Assembly: GCF_018343615.1 (NCBI RefSeq)
Contig: NZ_JAGYPI010000001.1
Span: 1,990,193 to 2,054,192, forward strand
DNA from: Bacillus sp. FJAT-49736
GTDB taxonomy: Bacteria; Bacillota; Bacilli; Bacillales; Bacillaceae_C
Length of the DNA stretch: 64,000 bases
Direction of reading: 5' to 3'
Within the stretch, counting starts at the first letter, position 1; every line of letters begins with the position of its first letter. Both the position numbers and the translations under genes were made by a program. The notes below the pieces were generated by a model. The model was given only the letters and a program-made list of their open reading frames with translations. It was not told where the DNA came from and made no database searches. Below are positions 1 to 8,511 of the stretch, piece after piece.

Positions 1-387
1 CAAGATTTCCTCCATGTCCTCTACCGTTTCCATGTCCAAATCATGTAAGGATGATGGATAGGTGGCCTTAGTGTCGACATCCACCTTTCTTCGCTTTTGT
101 TCCGTGGCGAAATCTAATGCAATATCCTTCATTCCCGAATTGCTTGTAACCGTCCGATTGGGAATTCTTTTCGCCAATATATATGAAAATAGTAAAAGCA
201 AAAGAAAGAAAGATAGAATCAATTGCCAAGATTGAAAAATACGATCCGCTAATATACCAATACTCGCTACGAGTAAAGCAATGATTACCATTAACCCCTT
301 CTCTTTTACACGAAAACCGATTGGTAAAAAGTACATAATGGGCAAAAGGATGATAAGTCCTATCATTCCAATAATTCCAGTAACCAT
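1..387 (-). CDS. Hypothetical membrane protein, C-terminus cut by the window edge
   Basis: This open frame runs off the left edge, leaving the first 129 codons. The ATG at 387-385 is preceded by an AAGGAGTGAT-type ribosome binding site. The N-terminal ~70 residues are strongly hydrophobic, with three likely membrane spans, the first starting about residue 4. The visible part then becomes polar and acidic (…DLDMETVEDMEEIL). It is transcribed divergently from the prepilin genes that start at 498, so it probably belongs to the same pilus-related locus. I do not recognise the family and assign no function. Confidence 0.75.
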   Translation of the reverse strand, partial: MVTGIIGMIGLIILLPIMYFLPIGFRVKEKGLMVIIALLVASIGILADRIFQSWQLILSFFLLLLLFSYILAKRIPNRTVTSNSGMKDIALDFATEQKRRKVDVDTKATYPSSLHDLDMETVEDMEEIL

Positions 388-454
388 TACATCACTCCTT
401 CACAAGTGTATAGACCTATAAAAAATGTCAGAAAAAGTCTGATTTTGATTAAAT

Positions 455-466
455 ATATTGTATAAT
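455..466 (+). promoter_or_regulatory. Candidate promoter of the prepilin operon
   Basis: A perfect TATAAT lies at 461-466, about 32 bases before the TTG start at 498. No good -35 hexamer is visible at 16-18 bases upstream, so the assignment rests on the -10 and on its place between divergent genes. Confidence 0.4.
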
Positions 467-497
467 AAAGTCGAGGTTTTTGAAAGAAGGTGTTGGG

Positions 498-1001
498 TTG
501 AAAGCAATAAAATTATTGCGGAAACAAGAGGGTTTAACATTAATTGAAGTTTTGTTATCCATTACCATTTTATCAATAATTTTGTTTTCTTTTATGAGAT
601 TTTTCCTACAGGCGGGAAACTTTACAAATTTAAATGAAAAAAAGACCGTTGCAGTTAATGTTGCCCGAAATGTATTAATGTTTATGAAGCAGCAAAGCTT
701 TATTGAGATTAAAGATAAAATTGCCAAGCTACCAGAAGAAAACGGGCATTTTAATCTGTATATTTGCGACAATAAATATCAATATTTCAACAATACAGAA
801 ACACCCCTCACCTCATGTAAATCCATTCAAATTAATAACGAAGACTATAAAGTATCTCTATACTCTAATTTGGAAGATTGCAAGGCTGAAGGAAATTGTA
901 ACTACTATATCCCAATTACAGTAGAAGTGCGGTGGAGTATACGTGATAAAATCTATAAAACTACGATTGATGGAACAATTGAAAGCGAAGATCTTCGATA
1001 A
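498..1001 (+). CDS. Prepilin-type N-terminal domain protein (minor pilin 1)
   Basis: A 167-residue type IV pilin-like protein. The leader MKAIKLLRKQEG ends in Gly before LTLIEVLLSITILSII, a class III signal with Glu at mature position 5, followed by a single hydrophobic helix. A prepilin peptidase should cut after the Gly, and the helix would pack into a pilus or pseudopilus. The C-terminal part carries four Cys in two close pairs, suggesting extracytoplasmic disulfides. The TTG at 498 is chosen because AGAAGG (485-490) sits 7 bases upstream; the earlier TTG at 480 has no such site. It overlaps the next gene, so translation is probably coupled. The pilus subclass cannot be told from this gene alone. 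Confidence 0.8.
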   Translation: MKAIKLLRKQEGLTLIEVLLSITILSIILFSFMRFFLQAGNFTNLNEKKTVAVNVARNVLMFMKQQSFIEIKDKIAKLPEENGHFNLYICDNKYQYFNNTETPLTSCKSIQINNEDYKVSLYSNLEDCKAEGNCNYYIPITVEVRWSIRDKIYKTTIDGTIESEDLR

Positions 1002-1584
1002 TAGAGGCATTACTTTAATAGAATTATTGGTGACTGTTGCTATTTCAGCGATTTTTATACCTGTTATTTACGGTACATTTATTACTGGGTATAAAGTGTA
1101 CGAAAAAATTTCAATCGAATCTCAGTTACGTGATGACGCAGATTACATATCCTCTATGATTATGAATTCCCTTTATTCCATGCCCTTTAATGAGATAACT
1201 TCTTGCGATGGATCAAAGGATGATAATTGTTTCGAAATTAAAAATACAGTAGAAACCCAATTAAAAGGAGCGGGTGATAAAGGCTTCATTGATGTGGAAA
1301 GAGGAAAAAAGAGTACAGAAATTAATCAATTAAAAATACAGCTTGTGCCGTTTGAAAAAGACGGAATAACGTTACAAGGAATAAAAATTGGAGACCAGCT
1401 TCTCACAACCCAATCAAACTTCAATGGTTCAAAATTTATTATTCATTGTGGAGATGAAAGCTCCAATGGAGTATGCACAGAAGGCGGTACAATCGAATTA
1501 CAGCTTCAGGTATCTAATAATAGAAACAGTAAAAATCTTCATTTAAATAGTGACTTTGGTTTTTATGCCAGAAAGGGGAACTAA
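943..1584 (+). CDS. Prepilin-type N-terminal domain protein (minor pilin 2)
   Basis: A second pilin-like protein, 213 residues. The cleavage motif FDNRG before ITLIELLVTVAISAI gives Glu at mature position 5 and a long hydrophobic helix. The mature domain has Cys pairs around SCDGSKDDNC and HCGDESSNGVC. It overlaps the end of the previous gene by 59 bases and is followed after 2 bases by the third gene, so the three form an operon. The GTG at 943 is used because GGTGGAG (931-937) lies 5 bases before it; the ATG at 970, giving a 13-residue leader, is an equally sensible alternative. In Gram-positive pilus loci such minor pilins usually prime assembly or cap the tip. Confidence 0.8.
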   Translation: MIKSIKLRLMEQLKAKIFDNRGITLIELLVTVAISAIFIPVIYGTFITGYKVYEKISIESQLRDDADYISSMIMNSLYSMPFNEITSCDGSKDDNCFEIKNTVETQLKGAGDKGFIDVERGKKSTEINQLKIQLVPFEKDGITLQGIKIGDQLLTTQSNFNGSKFIIHCGDESSNGVCTEGGTIELQLQVSNNRNSKNLHLNSDFGFYARKGN

Positions 1585-1586
1585 CA

Positions 1587-3656
1587 ATGTTCACCAATGA
1601 AAAAGGAAATACTCTCATTACTGTTTTACTTACGACAGTTGTATTTTTGACAATTGGTCTTGCGCTAGTATCTGGCACGATAAACGGATCCAAAAGAACA
1701 GAAGTACGAAAAACAGATATTCACATTACCTATGATGCCGTAAAAGCCATTGATCAAATAACAACTGATTTATCGATTGCTTTATCTTCTGATGCTACTC
1801 TTGCCGTGGACAGTCTTACTCCTGACAGTATAAACAGCAAACTAAAGTCCGTGTTACCTAATATCGTTAATAAAAATATTGATTTTCCATCATTTGAATG
1901 TATTAATATCGCTGATACTACTGGGGATTCGGTCCGCTATTTATTAAATAATACATGTAAAAATGAAAAAGGAGCTATTACTCAAACGTATAAGCTGGAT
2001 GAATCGTCCACCTTAACTAGAGCATTAGAAATTATAATAGTTACAAAAACACCGAACGAAAGCGACGGATATATTTCACGTACGATACGAAAAAAAATAA
2101 TAATTTCACCAATGCCCAGCTTTTTAAAATACGTGGCAGGTACGAAAAAGGAGCTTGTCTTAAATGGCTCACCCAATTTTATAGGAAATGTATATGCAAA
2201 TATATTAACGATTCATAAGGATGCAAACTATGAGCTTGGGAACGGCACGAAATTATCTGTTTCCACTCCTTTACCGTCCATTCATGGGGATATTTATTCT
2301 AATTCTCCTTCTATTTTACCTGTATTAGTAAAACAGAACTTTTATAATGGAGAGGTTCCTGCTTTAAAAAACGACAGTCAATTTGCTGATATTAATTTTG
2401 ATGAGGCATTTAGAGACCAGGTTGATCAGTTTTTTACAACAGTTGGATTTTCCGGTATGCAATATGGCGATATTGGTAGTTCATTAAAAAACAGCATTAT
2501 TAACCAATTTCAATTAGATAAAATTTCAGATGTACCTGATATATTGAAAAACCAACAATTGAATGCTGAAAATCAAATAACCTCCACCGGAAATTTGCCG
2601 AAAAGCGCATATAAATTAATAGATTTTAATACAGAAACACCTTTAAAGGTTCCAGGCACCCTGATCGTTTCTAACACTGATCAGGATATACAGTTAAAGG
2701 ATCTATATGTGAATGGAGACTTATACGTATATTCAAATAAAAATATTAGTCTAAGTAATATTGTCGCTTCAGGAAATATTTATTTAGAAAATTCAAATGG
2801 GAATATCACAATAAATGGAAATATATATGCAGCAAATTCCATAGTTATTAATAATTCACAAAGCTTATCTATTACTGGAAATCTTGTATCCGCAAATGAT
2901 TTATCGCTTATAAACAGCGGAAATTCCCTTGTTCAAGGAAATTTATTAGCCGGGTACAATCTTTCTATTGAAAGCAGCCATAATTCGGTGATAACAGGAA
3001 ATATGTTTTCTGGTAGTAATATGAGCTTAAAATCGATCGACTCATCCCTTTCCATTAACGGGACACTGCTTTCAAATGGGAACTTTACTGTGAAAGGAAA
3101 TAACAATGACAATGGCAAAGAGGACGATGAAGTAATCTTTGATTCGGTAGTTTATGCAAACGGAGCAGCTACAATTTCCAATGTAAATATTTTAGGAGCC
3201 AACCAGAATCAAAAAGAGCTAATCTTGTTGTCAAAAGGTAAGCTCATGATTACGAGGATGAATGAATTTAATAATTATACAAATGAACAGGAGGTGGCAG
3301 GAGATAATGGACTTCCTCCCAATTCATCGAATATTAAACCGCTGCAAGCTTTCTTTTATACAGAACAAAATGCTGAGCTTTATGGAGTCGGCTCCCTATT
3401 TTATATAAATGGCGGGATATTTTCTGCCGGAAATATTATAAATGAACAAGATCAAAATAATCAGCTTATAATAAACGCAATACGTGGTAGTGTTAAAAGC
3501 ATAGATGAAGTTAGATATAAAAATGAAGCGGATCAGCAAGGGCATTTTTCCAGATTCATTGTAAACTATGACAAAGAGGTTCTATTAAGAAAAATTGATG
3601 CACTGCCTAAGGTTAAAACGTTAACTCTCTATTCAGATGACCTAATTATTAAGTAA
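1587..3656 (+). CDS. Large pseudopilin with beta-helix-like repeats
   Basis: A 689-residue protein starting with a pilin-like segment: NEKG then NTLITVLLTTVVFLTIGLALVSG. Mature position 5 is Thr, not Glu, as in GspK/PilX-like initiating pilins. After a mixed globular region, residues ~377-500 form regular rungs; 411-430, 431-450, 451-470 and 471-490 are each 20 residues starting with Gly-Asn. This suggests a right-handed beta-helix or bactofilin-like solenoid. Two Cys (near residues 105 and 124) could form a disulfide. AAAGGGG precedes the ATG. It is the last gene of the operon, with a bidirectional terminator behind it. Role inferred: large minor pilin, possibly at the tip. No characterised homologue recognised. 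Confidence 0.75.
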   Translation: MFTNEKGNTLITVLLTTVVFLTIGLALVSGTINGSKRTEVRKTDIHITYDAVKAIDQITTDLSIALSSDATLAVDSLTPDSINSKLKSVLPNIVNKNIDFPSFECINIADTTGDSVRYLLNNTCKNEKGAITQTYKLDESSTLTRALEIIIVTKTPNESDGYISRTIRKKIIISPMPSFLKYVAGTKKELVLNGSPNFIGNVYANILTIHKDANYELGNGTKLSVSTPLPSIHGDIYSNSPSILPVLVKQNFYNGEVPALKNDSQFADINFDEAFRDQVDQFFTTVGFSGMQYGDIGSSLKNSIINQFQLDKISDVPDILKNQQLNAENQITSTGNLPKSAYKLIDFNTETPLKVPGTLIVSNTDQDIQLKDLYVNGDLYVYSNKNISLSNIVASGNIYLENSNGNITINGNIYAANSIVINNSQSLSITGNLVSANDLSLINSGNSLVQGNLLAGYNLSIESSHNSVITGNMFSGSNMSLKSIDSSLSINGTLLSNGNFTVKGNNNDNGKEDDEVIFDSVVYANGAATISNVNILGANQNQKELILLSKGKLMITRMNEFNNYTNEQEVAGDNGLPPNSSNIKPLQAFFYTEQNAELYGVGSLFYINGGIFSAGNIINEQDQNNQLIINAIRGSVKSIDEVRYKNEADQQGHFSRFIVNYDKEVLLRKIDALPKVKTLTLYSDDLIIK

Positions 3657-3680
3657 CCTCACTATCAGCTTAATATTTCA

Positions 3681-3716
3681 AAAAAAGGAAATGCAGCTGC
3701 CTGCATTTCCTTTTTC
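3681..3716. terminator. Bidirectional intrinsic terminator
   Basis: GGAAATGCAG pairs with CTGCATTTCC around a CTGC loop, flanked by A6 on the left and T5 on the right. It serves both the pilin operon and the convergent VWA gene. Confidence 0.9.
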
Positions 3717-3726
3717 ATTATTCACT

Positions 3727-6570
3727 CTACCATTTCCCATCCGAGTCATCAGTAGAGCCTCCGCCGCCATTATTTGGCTGTACTACTTCAAATACAGCAG
3801 TATCGGTGATAGCAGGGTTATCATCTGATATGATTTTAATGGTTGAATAACCAAGCTTATTTGCTTGTAGCCACCATGTACCATCCGCTTTCTTCACTAT
3901 CTGAATAACACTGTTAGAAGAAGAAGTAACATCTCTAAGCCATTTATTTGTAGCATTATCAGGAGTAAATAAAATATTTGGCAAAATCGGAATATTATCA
4001 CCGAGCAATAATGTATATTTGGCTTTTGTAAATCGCATATCAAGAAGCTTGACATATGGGTTCTTGACTATAATAGGAACTTCAACATGAATATTGGAAC
4101 CGTCGGTTGAATTTATTATCAGCTTTGCAGTTCCTTCACGAACGCCTAAAATACTATTACCATTTATTGAAGCATTTGAATTAGAAATAGACATATTAAG
4201 ATTCATGTTTAATGCATCATTAGGTACAATAGTCACGGTAAAGTTGACTGATGTTCCCACATTTACTTCTATTGGATTTGGTGTAACGGTTATACTTGTG
4301 ATCTTCTTATTGATGAAAATAAACTTTTTCACTGCTTCTGGATCACTAGTAAATCCGCCTGTTGTTCGCACATCTACCTCGACATTTCCGTAGAAGTTGG
4401 CTGGTATTGGAATGGTATCGCTCGGATTAAAGCTTGTCCAATTCGTGGTACCTGTATCAGATATTATTTTGTATTCATAAGCTACATTTTTACCGGCCAC
4501 TAAATTGGTAATATTAAACTGAGCGGAACCCGATGTTGATGAACCATCAGGCAAGATTTTTCCTGTGGCTGTTTCAGACATTTGAAAATCAGTTTTCAGA
4601 TAAATATATCCTTTTGTATTGTCTGAATAGGTAATTTCTATTGTTTGATTATTGTTTTTCAAATCCATTCCCATAATAGGCTTATTAGATATGTTCGGTG
4701 TTTTCTGATCTGTTTCAGCAATAACAGCCTGGGTATTTGATACTACTTTTTGTACCTTTCCACCATAATCACCAATAAAGCTGTAATCTGAGCCATCAAT
4801 ATGAACTTTCATCCCTACCATTCCGGTTGATGCAGAAAGTGACAATTGCTGACTACCGAAACGGGAATCATTGTATTGTAAATTTGCAATTGGCATGGCT
4901 GTATATGACATCGCCCAATTTGCCTGCAAATTAATAGAAAAGGAAAATTCATTTGTGCTAAAGCTTCCTAGTGCATATGTTATTGATTTTGGAATGGTTA
5001 TCTGGACAACTCTTTGTCCATTTTGATTGATTTCTTGAGCAGTAGCACCAGTTAAGATAGATGCTCCACTTAAAATATTCACTTGTGAATTGACTAAAGT
5101 TATACCAACAGGAAGCGGTTGGTATATCTTCATTCCGGAAATGGTTCCACTTGCCGTTAAATTAAGCAAGCCAGTCGGATTTAATGTGTACTTCACAAAG
5201 AATTGGTTTCGCTCCGTATTTGTTGATCCTAATTTCACTAAGCTTTCCGGAGGAAAAAACTGATTACCTACTAATTCAACTGCACTACTGAATGTAGGAG
5301 CAACATCCTTCTTCACATCCACTGTAACAGGTACATGTTTTTTCTCCACTTGCTTTCCATTTAAATCAGTATAGGACAAATTTATATCATCAAAAGTATA
5401 AGTTCCCTCTTGACTGAACGTAAGTGGCAAGGAAACATTGATTCCATTTGGGGATGGATTACTATTGATTGGATAGCTAAAGTTAAAAATAATATGAGCA
5501 ATATTGTTGCTGTCTACAAATGCATTTGCCCCATCCTTCACCTTCACTTTTCCGTTAAACTTGCTTAAATCGACAGTAACCTCACCATTTATTGCCGGCG
5601 CATCAAATTGAGAAGTGATTCCTGTAAATAAACTGGTCAAGCTGTTAGTGTTCCCTTGTGCTGCAAAACCGCCTGTTTTCTTAGCCATAGAGTCTAGGAG
5701 TTGGTAATTAACATCTCCTGGTTTAGCAAAAGCGATGCTGTACATCGTAATTTTATTAGCCCCTAGAGAATCGGCCGTATTCAATGCCTCGCTGTTAATC
5801 GTACTTTGAATTCTAGTGTAATTTGTATCTAATACAACACTAGATCCCTTCTTATTATTATAAAATCTCTTAGCTGTATGGTTGGTATATAATTCGTAAT
5901 TAACAGTTGTATAATATGGCGTTTTATATGAATTATCCGATACTAATTCAGTCTTTTTAAGTATGGTAGGTTCACCATCAGTAAGTAAAATGACATATTT
6001 TTTCGTTTTAGTCACAGGTGATGTTTGGTCTAATATTGACTGTAAAGGCTGTGTATAGTTGGTTCCTCCGTTACTTGCAGAATCTAAATATGGAACAATG
6101 CTTTTAATATTAGCAAGACCTTCAGAAGGTTGGATTACTACATTTCCGTATCTACTATAAATTACCTTTCTACTAATATCTGAGTCAAAAGGTATAAAAT
6201 GATAAGAATCATTTGATTGAGAATTATTACTAAAGAAGTCTACTGCAGTAGAAAGTGCATTTTCCGCACTGGTAGCCTTCATTGCACCATTAAAGTTATC
6301 GGCCATGGAACCTGAAGTATCATGAACAAAGTAAACTTCAATCGGCTGCCTCTGTTCATTTGTGGCCATGCCTTTTGGAGTGATGCTAATATCCAATCTT
6401 CCCTCAGCATCACTATTAACTGGCTTTATATATTCTTTTGCTGATGGTTGAACGGAAAAATCAATATACGGCCCACTCGTCGCAGCGCTTATTCTATGTA
6501 ATTGGAAGGGCAGAAATAAAACGAATAGAAAAGTTACAACGAAAATAGCTTTTCTTAGCATAAGGCACAT
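3727..6570 (-). CDS. Secreted von Willebrand factor A domain protein
   Basis: A 947-residue exported protein. A signal peptide (to about ISAA, residue 30) is followed by a VWA domain with a full MIDAS: DTSGS at residues 84-88, a conserved Thr in SNGGTNYT and TDGEP near 197. This predicts metal-dependent ligand binding. Later regions look like Ig/BIg-type modules (ITVTPNPIEVNVGTS, with a second near the C-terminus). The end is Gly/Asp rich (NNGGGGSTDDSDGKW), without LPXTG or a membrane anchor. An internal ATG at codon 4 is an alternative start. Convergent with the pilin operon, it may be a pilus-associated adhesin, since VWA modules occur in PilY1-like and Gram-positive tip pilins; that link is inference. 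Confidence 0.8.
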   Translation of the reverse strand: MCLMLRKAIFVVTFLFVLFLPFQLHRISAATSGPYIDFSVQPSAKEYIKPVNSDAEGRLDISITPKGMATNEQRQPIEVYFVHDTSGSMADNFNGAMKATSAENALSTAVDFFSNNSQSNDSYHFIPFDSDISRKVIYSRYGNVVIQPSEGLANIKSIVPYLDSASNGGTNYTQPLQSILDQTSPVTKTKKYVILLTDGEPTILKKTELVSDNSYKTPYYTTVNYELYTNHTAKRFYNNKKGSSVVLDTNYTRIQSTINSEALNTADSLGANKITMYSIAFAKPGDVNYQLLDSMAKKTGGFAAQGNTNSLTSLFTGITSQFDAPAINGEVTVDLSKFNGKVKVKDGANAFVDSNNIAHIIFNFSYPINSNPSPNGINVSLPLTFSQEGTYTFDDINLSYTDLNGKQVEKKHVPVTVDVKKDVAPTFSSAVELVGNQFFPPESLVKLGSTNTERNQFFVKYTLNPTGLLNLTASGTISGMKIYQPLPVGITLVNSQVNILSGASILTGATAQEINQNGQRVVQITIPKSITYALGSFSTNEFSFSINLQANWAMSYTAMPIANLQYNDSRFGSQQLSLSASTGMVGMKVHIDGSDYSFIGDYGGKVQKVVSNTQAVIAETDQKTPNISNKPIMGMDLKNNNQTIEITYSDNTKGYIYLKTDFQMSETATGKILPDGSSTSGSAQFNITNLVAGKNVAYEYKIISDTGTTNWTSFNPSDTIPIPANFYGNVEVDVRTTGGFTSDPEAVKKFIFINKKITSITVTPNPIEVNVGTSVNFTVTIVPNDALNMNLNMSISNSNASINGNSILGVREGTAKLIINSTDGSNIHVEVPIIVKNPYVKLLDMRFTKAKYTLLLGDNIPILPNILFTPDNATNKWLRDVTSSSNSVIQIVKKADGTWWLQANKLGYSTIKIISDDNPAITDTAVFEVVQPNNGGGGSTDDSDGKW

Positions 6571-6613
6571 CCATTCTCTTAGATATTTATTAGAAACAAT
6601 CTATTATTTTACC

Positions 6614-6622
6614 ATTATAACA
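6614..6622 (-). promoter_or_regulatory. Extended -10 promoter for the VWA gene
   Basis: On the minus strand TGT-TATAAT forms an extended -10 about 45 bases before the start codon. The -35 region is weak. Confidence 0.4.
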
Positions 6623-6696
6623 ATTTGCCTAATACTATTGTAGTACTCTAAGCGGATAGATGAATATTATTAATGCTATTCAGATTAAAACAAACT

Positions 6697-8397
6697 CTAC
6701 TTCACATACTCCGCCACTCGATTTTTCCCTGCTCTTTTTGCACCAATATAAAGGGCACGATCAGCATGTCGAATTAGTGATAAGGCATCATCAGCATCAA
6801 AAGGTGCAGTTGCCACACCAATACTAACCGTTATATTGATACTCACTTGAGACATGTCATTATCCAATGAATTCGTAATCATAAAAGGACGGTTGGCTAT
6901 GGTCAAACGGACCAGTTCTGCAAGCCTCATGGCAGCATGCTTATTAGTATCTGTGAGCAGGATGACAAATTCCTCTCCGCCATAACGTGCAACAGTTCCC
7001 CGATTGCCAATTAAGCTTTTAATACGCTTAGCCATCATCGAAAGAATTTCGTTTCCGCTTTGATGTCCATATGTATCATTAATCATTTTAAACGAGTCTA
7101 TGTCCAGCATAATAAGTGATAATTCCTTACGAAATCCTTTATTTAACAGTTCAAATTCATTTGATAATAGATTATCAAAATAGCGATAATTATATAATTT
7201 AGTTAAAGAACAATGTTCACTAATCATCTTCGTTTGTTCATAATGCCTTGCATTTGAAATAGCGACGACAAAATAGGAACAAAGAATATCTAAAATTGGG
7301 AGTTGATATTTTTCATACTGCCCGCTTTTAGTGGATGCCAAAAACAGTACTGCTTCGACTTTCTTTTCCTTGAAAATAGGAACACATAAAATACTTTCTG
7401 CATTATCGGGCATATATCCAGAGGCGAAATTTTCCCATTCCTCTCTACTATTATAGAAAACTGGTTTTTCATTAGCCCAAACTTGACCGCTGATTCCTTC
7501 ATACCTTTTGATTGGCGGAATAATATCAGGCTTTTGAAGTCCAAATTCCACGCCACGCAAAAGTACCATTTCATCGCCCATTACGTCTAAAATATATGTA
7601 TAGTCTACCGTTAATGTTTGGGAGACCTTCTGAACAAATAGATCCAGAACCTCATTAACCTCCAGACGCTCTGTTAATTGGTGGCCAATTTCTGCTGCCT
7701 TATGTAAATAATCATTGATTCTTTCAGAAGAATTATATAGTCGCAAAACATAGCCGAATCCCATAAAAGGAAAGAATATTAACAGAAAGCCGGCATATCC
7801 AATAACTCCATTTAAGTAATATAAAGTTATGCTTAGAGGCACCACGATACATATAATCATTATTTCCCATAAAAAATCTAAGGCAAAAAGGTTTCGTTTC
7901 TTCCCCACAAATGGACCGGAAATTACTAGAAATAACTGATTAATAAATACATTCGCGATGGCATAAATAATAATCGGAAGAATATTATCATGAAGAGTTG
8001 TGAAACCTGTTTCCCCGCCAATTGCATAATAAAGCAGACCGCTTAAGATAGAGATCCCAAAAAACATAATAGAATTAAAAGGATAGCGGTATGCTTCCTC
8101 TTTTTTCACCTTCAGAGAAATTAACACTACAATGATGGAAAACTGAGTTAAAATTAGTTCAAAAAACAATCCATAGGATAAAAGCCCCGCCATAGTAACC
8201 CATTGAAACATATAAATAGGGTTGGAGCTAATATTAATCGGAAAATACGATACAATTCCTGTCAAAATGCAAAAAGCAGCAATAACTAGAAAGCTTACAT
8301 GCTTTGGAGGAAAAAGATGATAGGAATAATAAACACCAATTGGAACAACAAGTAGCCAAAGTACTATCGTAATCGCCAATTTTTTATCTATTTTCAT
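6697..8397 (-). CDS. Membrane diguanylate cyclase (GAF-GGDEF)
   Basis: A 566-residue protein with several membrane helices in the first ~220 residues, a GAF domain (about 235-390) and a C-terminal GGDEF domain. The active-site motif is RYGGEEF and LDIDSFKMINDTYGH is intact, so it should make cyclic di-GMP. No RxxD inhibitory site lies just before GGEEF. The start at 8397 is chosen because AAAGGTGG sits 8 bases upstream; the ATG at 8418 has no ribosome binding site. It lies between folC and the VWA gene on the same strand and may link c-di-GMP to pilus function. The input sensed by the GAF or membrane part is unknown. Confidence 0.88.
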   Translation of the reverse strand: MKIDKKLAITIVLWLLVVPIGVYYSYHLFPPKHVSFLVIAAFCILTGIVSYFPINISSNPIYMFQWVTMAGLLSYGLFFELILTQFSIIVVLISLKVKKEEAYRYPFNSIMFFGISILSGLLYYAIGGETGFTTLHDNILPIIIYAIANVFINQLFLVISGPFVGKKRNLFALDFLWEIMIICIVVPLSITLYYLNGVIGYAGFLLIFFPFMGFGYVLRLYNSSERINDYLHKAAEIGHQLTERLEVNEVLDLFVQKVSQTLTVDYTYILDVMGDEMVLLRGVEFGLQKPDIIPPIKRYEGISGQVWANEKPVFYNSREEWENFASGYMPDNAESILCVPIFKEKKVEAVLFLASTKSGQYEKYQLPILDILCSYFVVAISNARHYEQTKMISEHCSLTKLYNYRYFDNLLSNEFELLNKGFRKELSLIMLDIDSFKMINDTYGHQSGNEILSMMAKRIKSLIGNRGTVARYGGEEFVILLTDTNKHAAMRLAELVRLTIANRPFMITNSLDNDMSQVSINITVSIGVATAPFDADDALSLIRHADRALYIGAKRAGKNRVAEYVK

Positions 8398-8511
8398 CTT
8401 TTTCACCACCTTTCGCATAGTAAATAAGTCACAATGTTCTAAAATATTCTATCAAACTGGATATAGAATGTCACTATTTTCAGAGAATATTTTCTATTAA
8501 AATATTACGAA

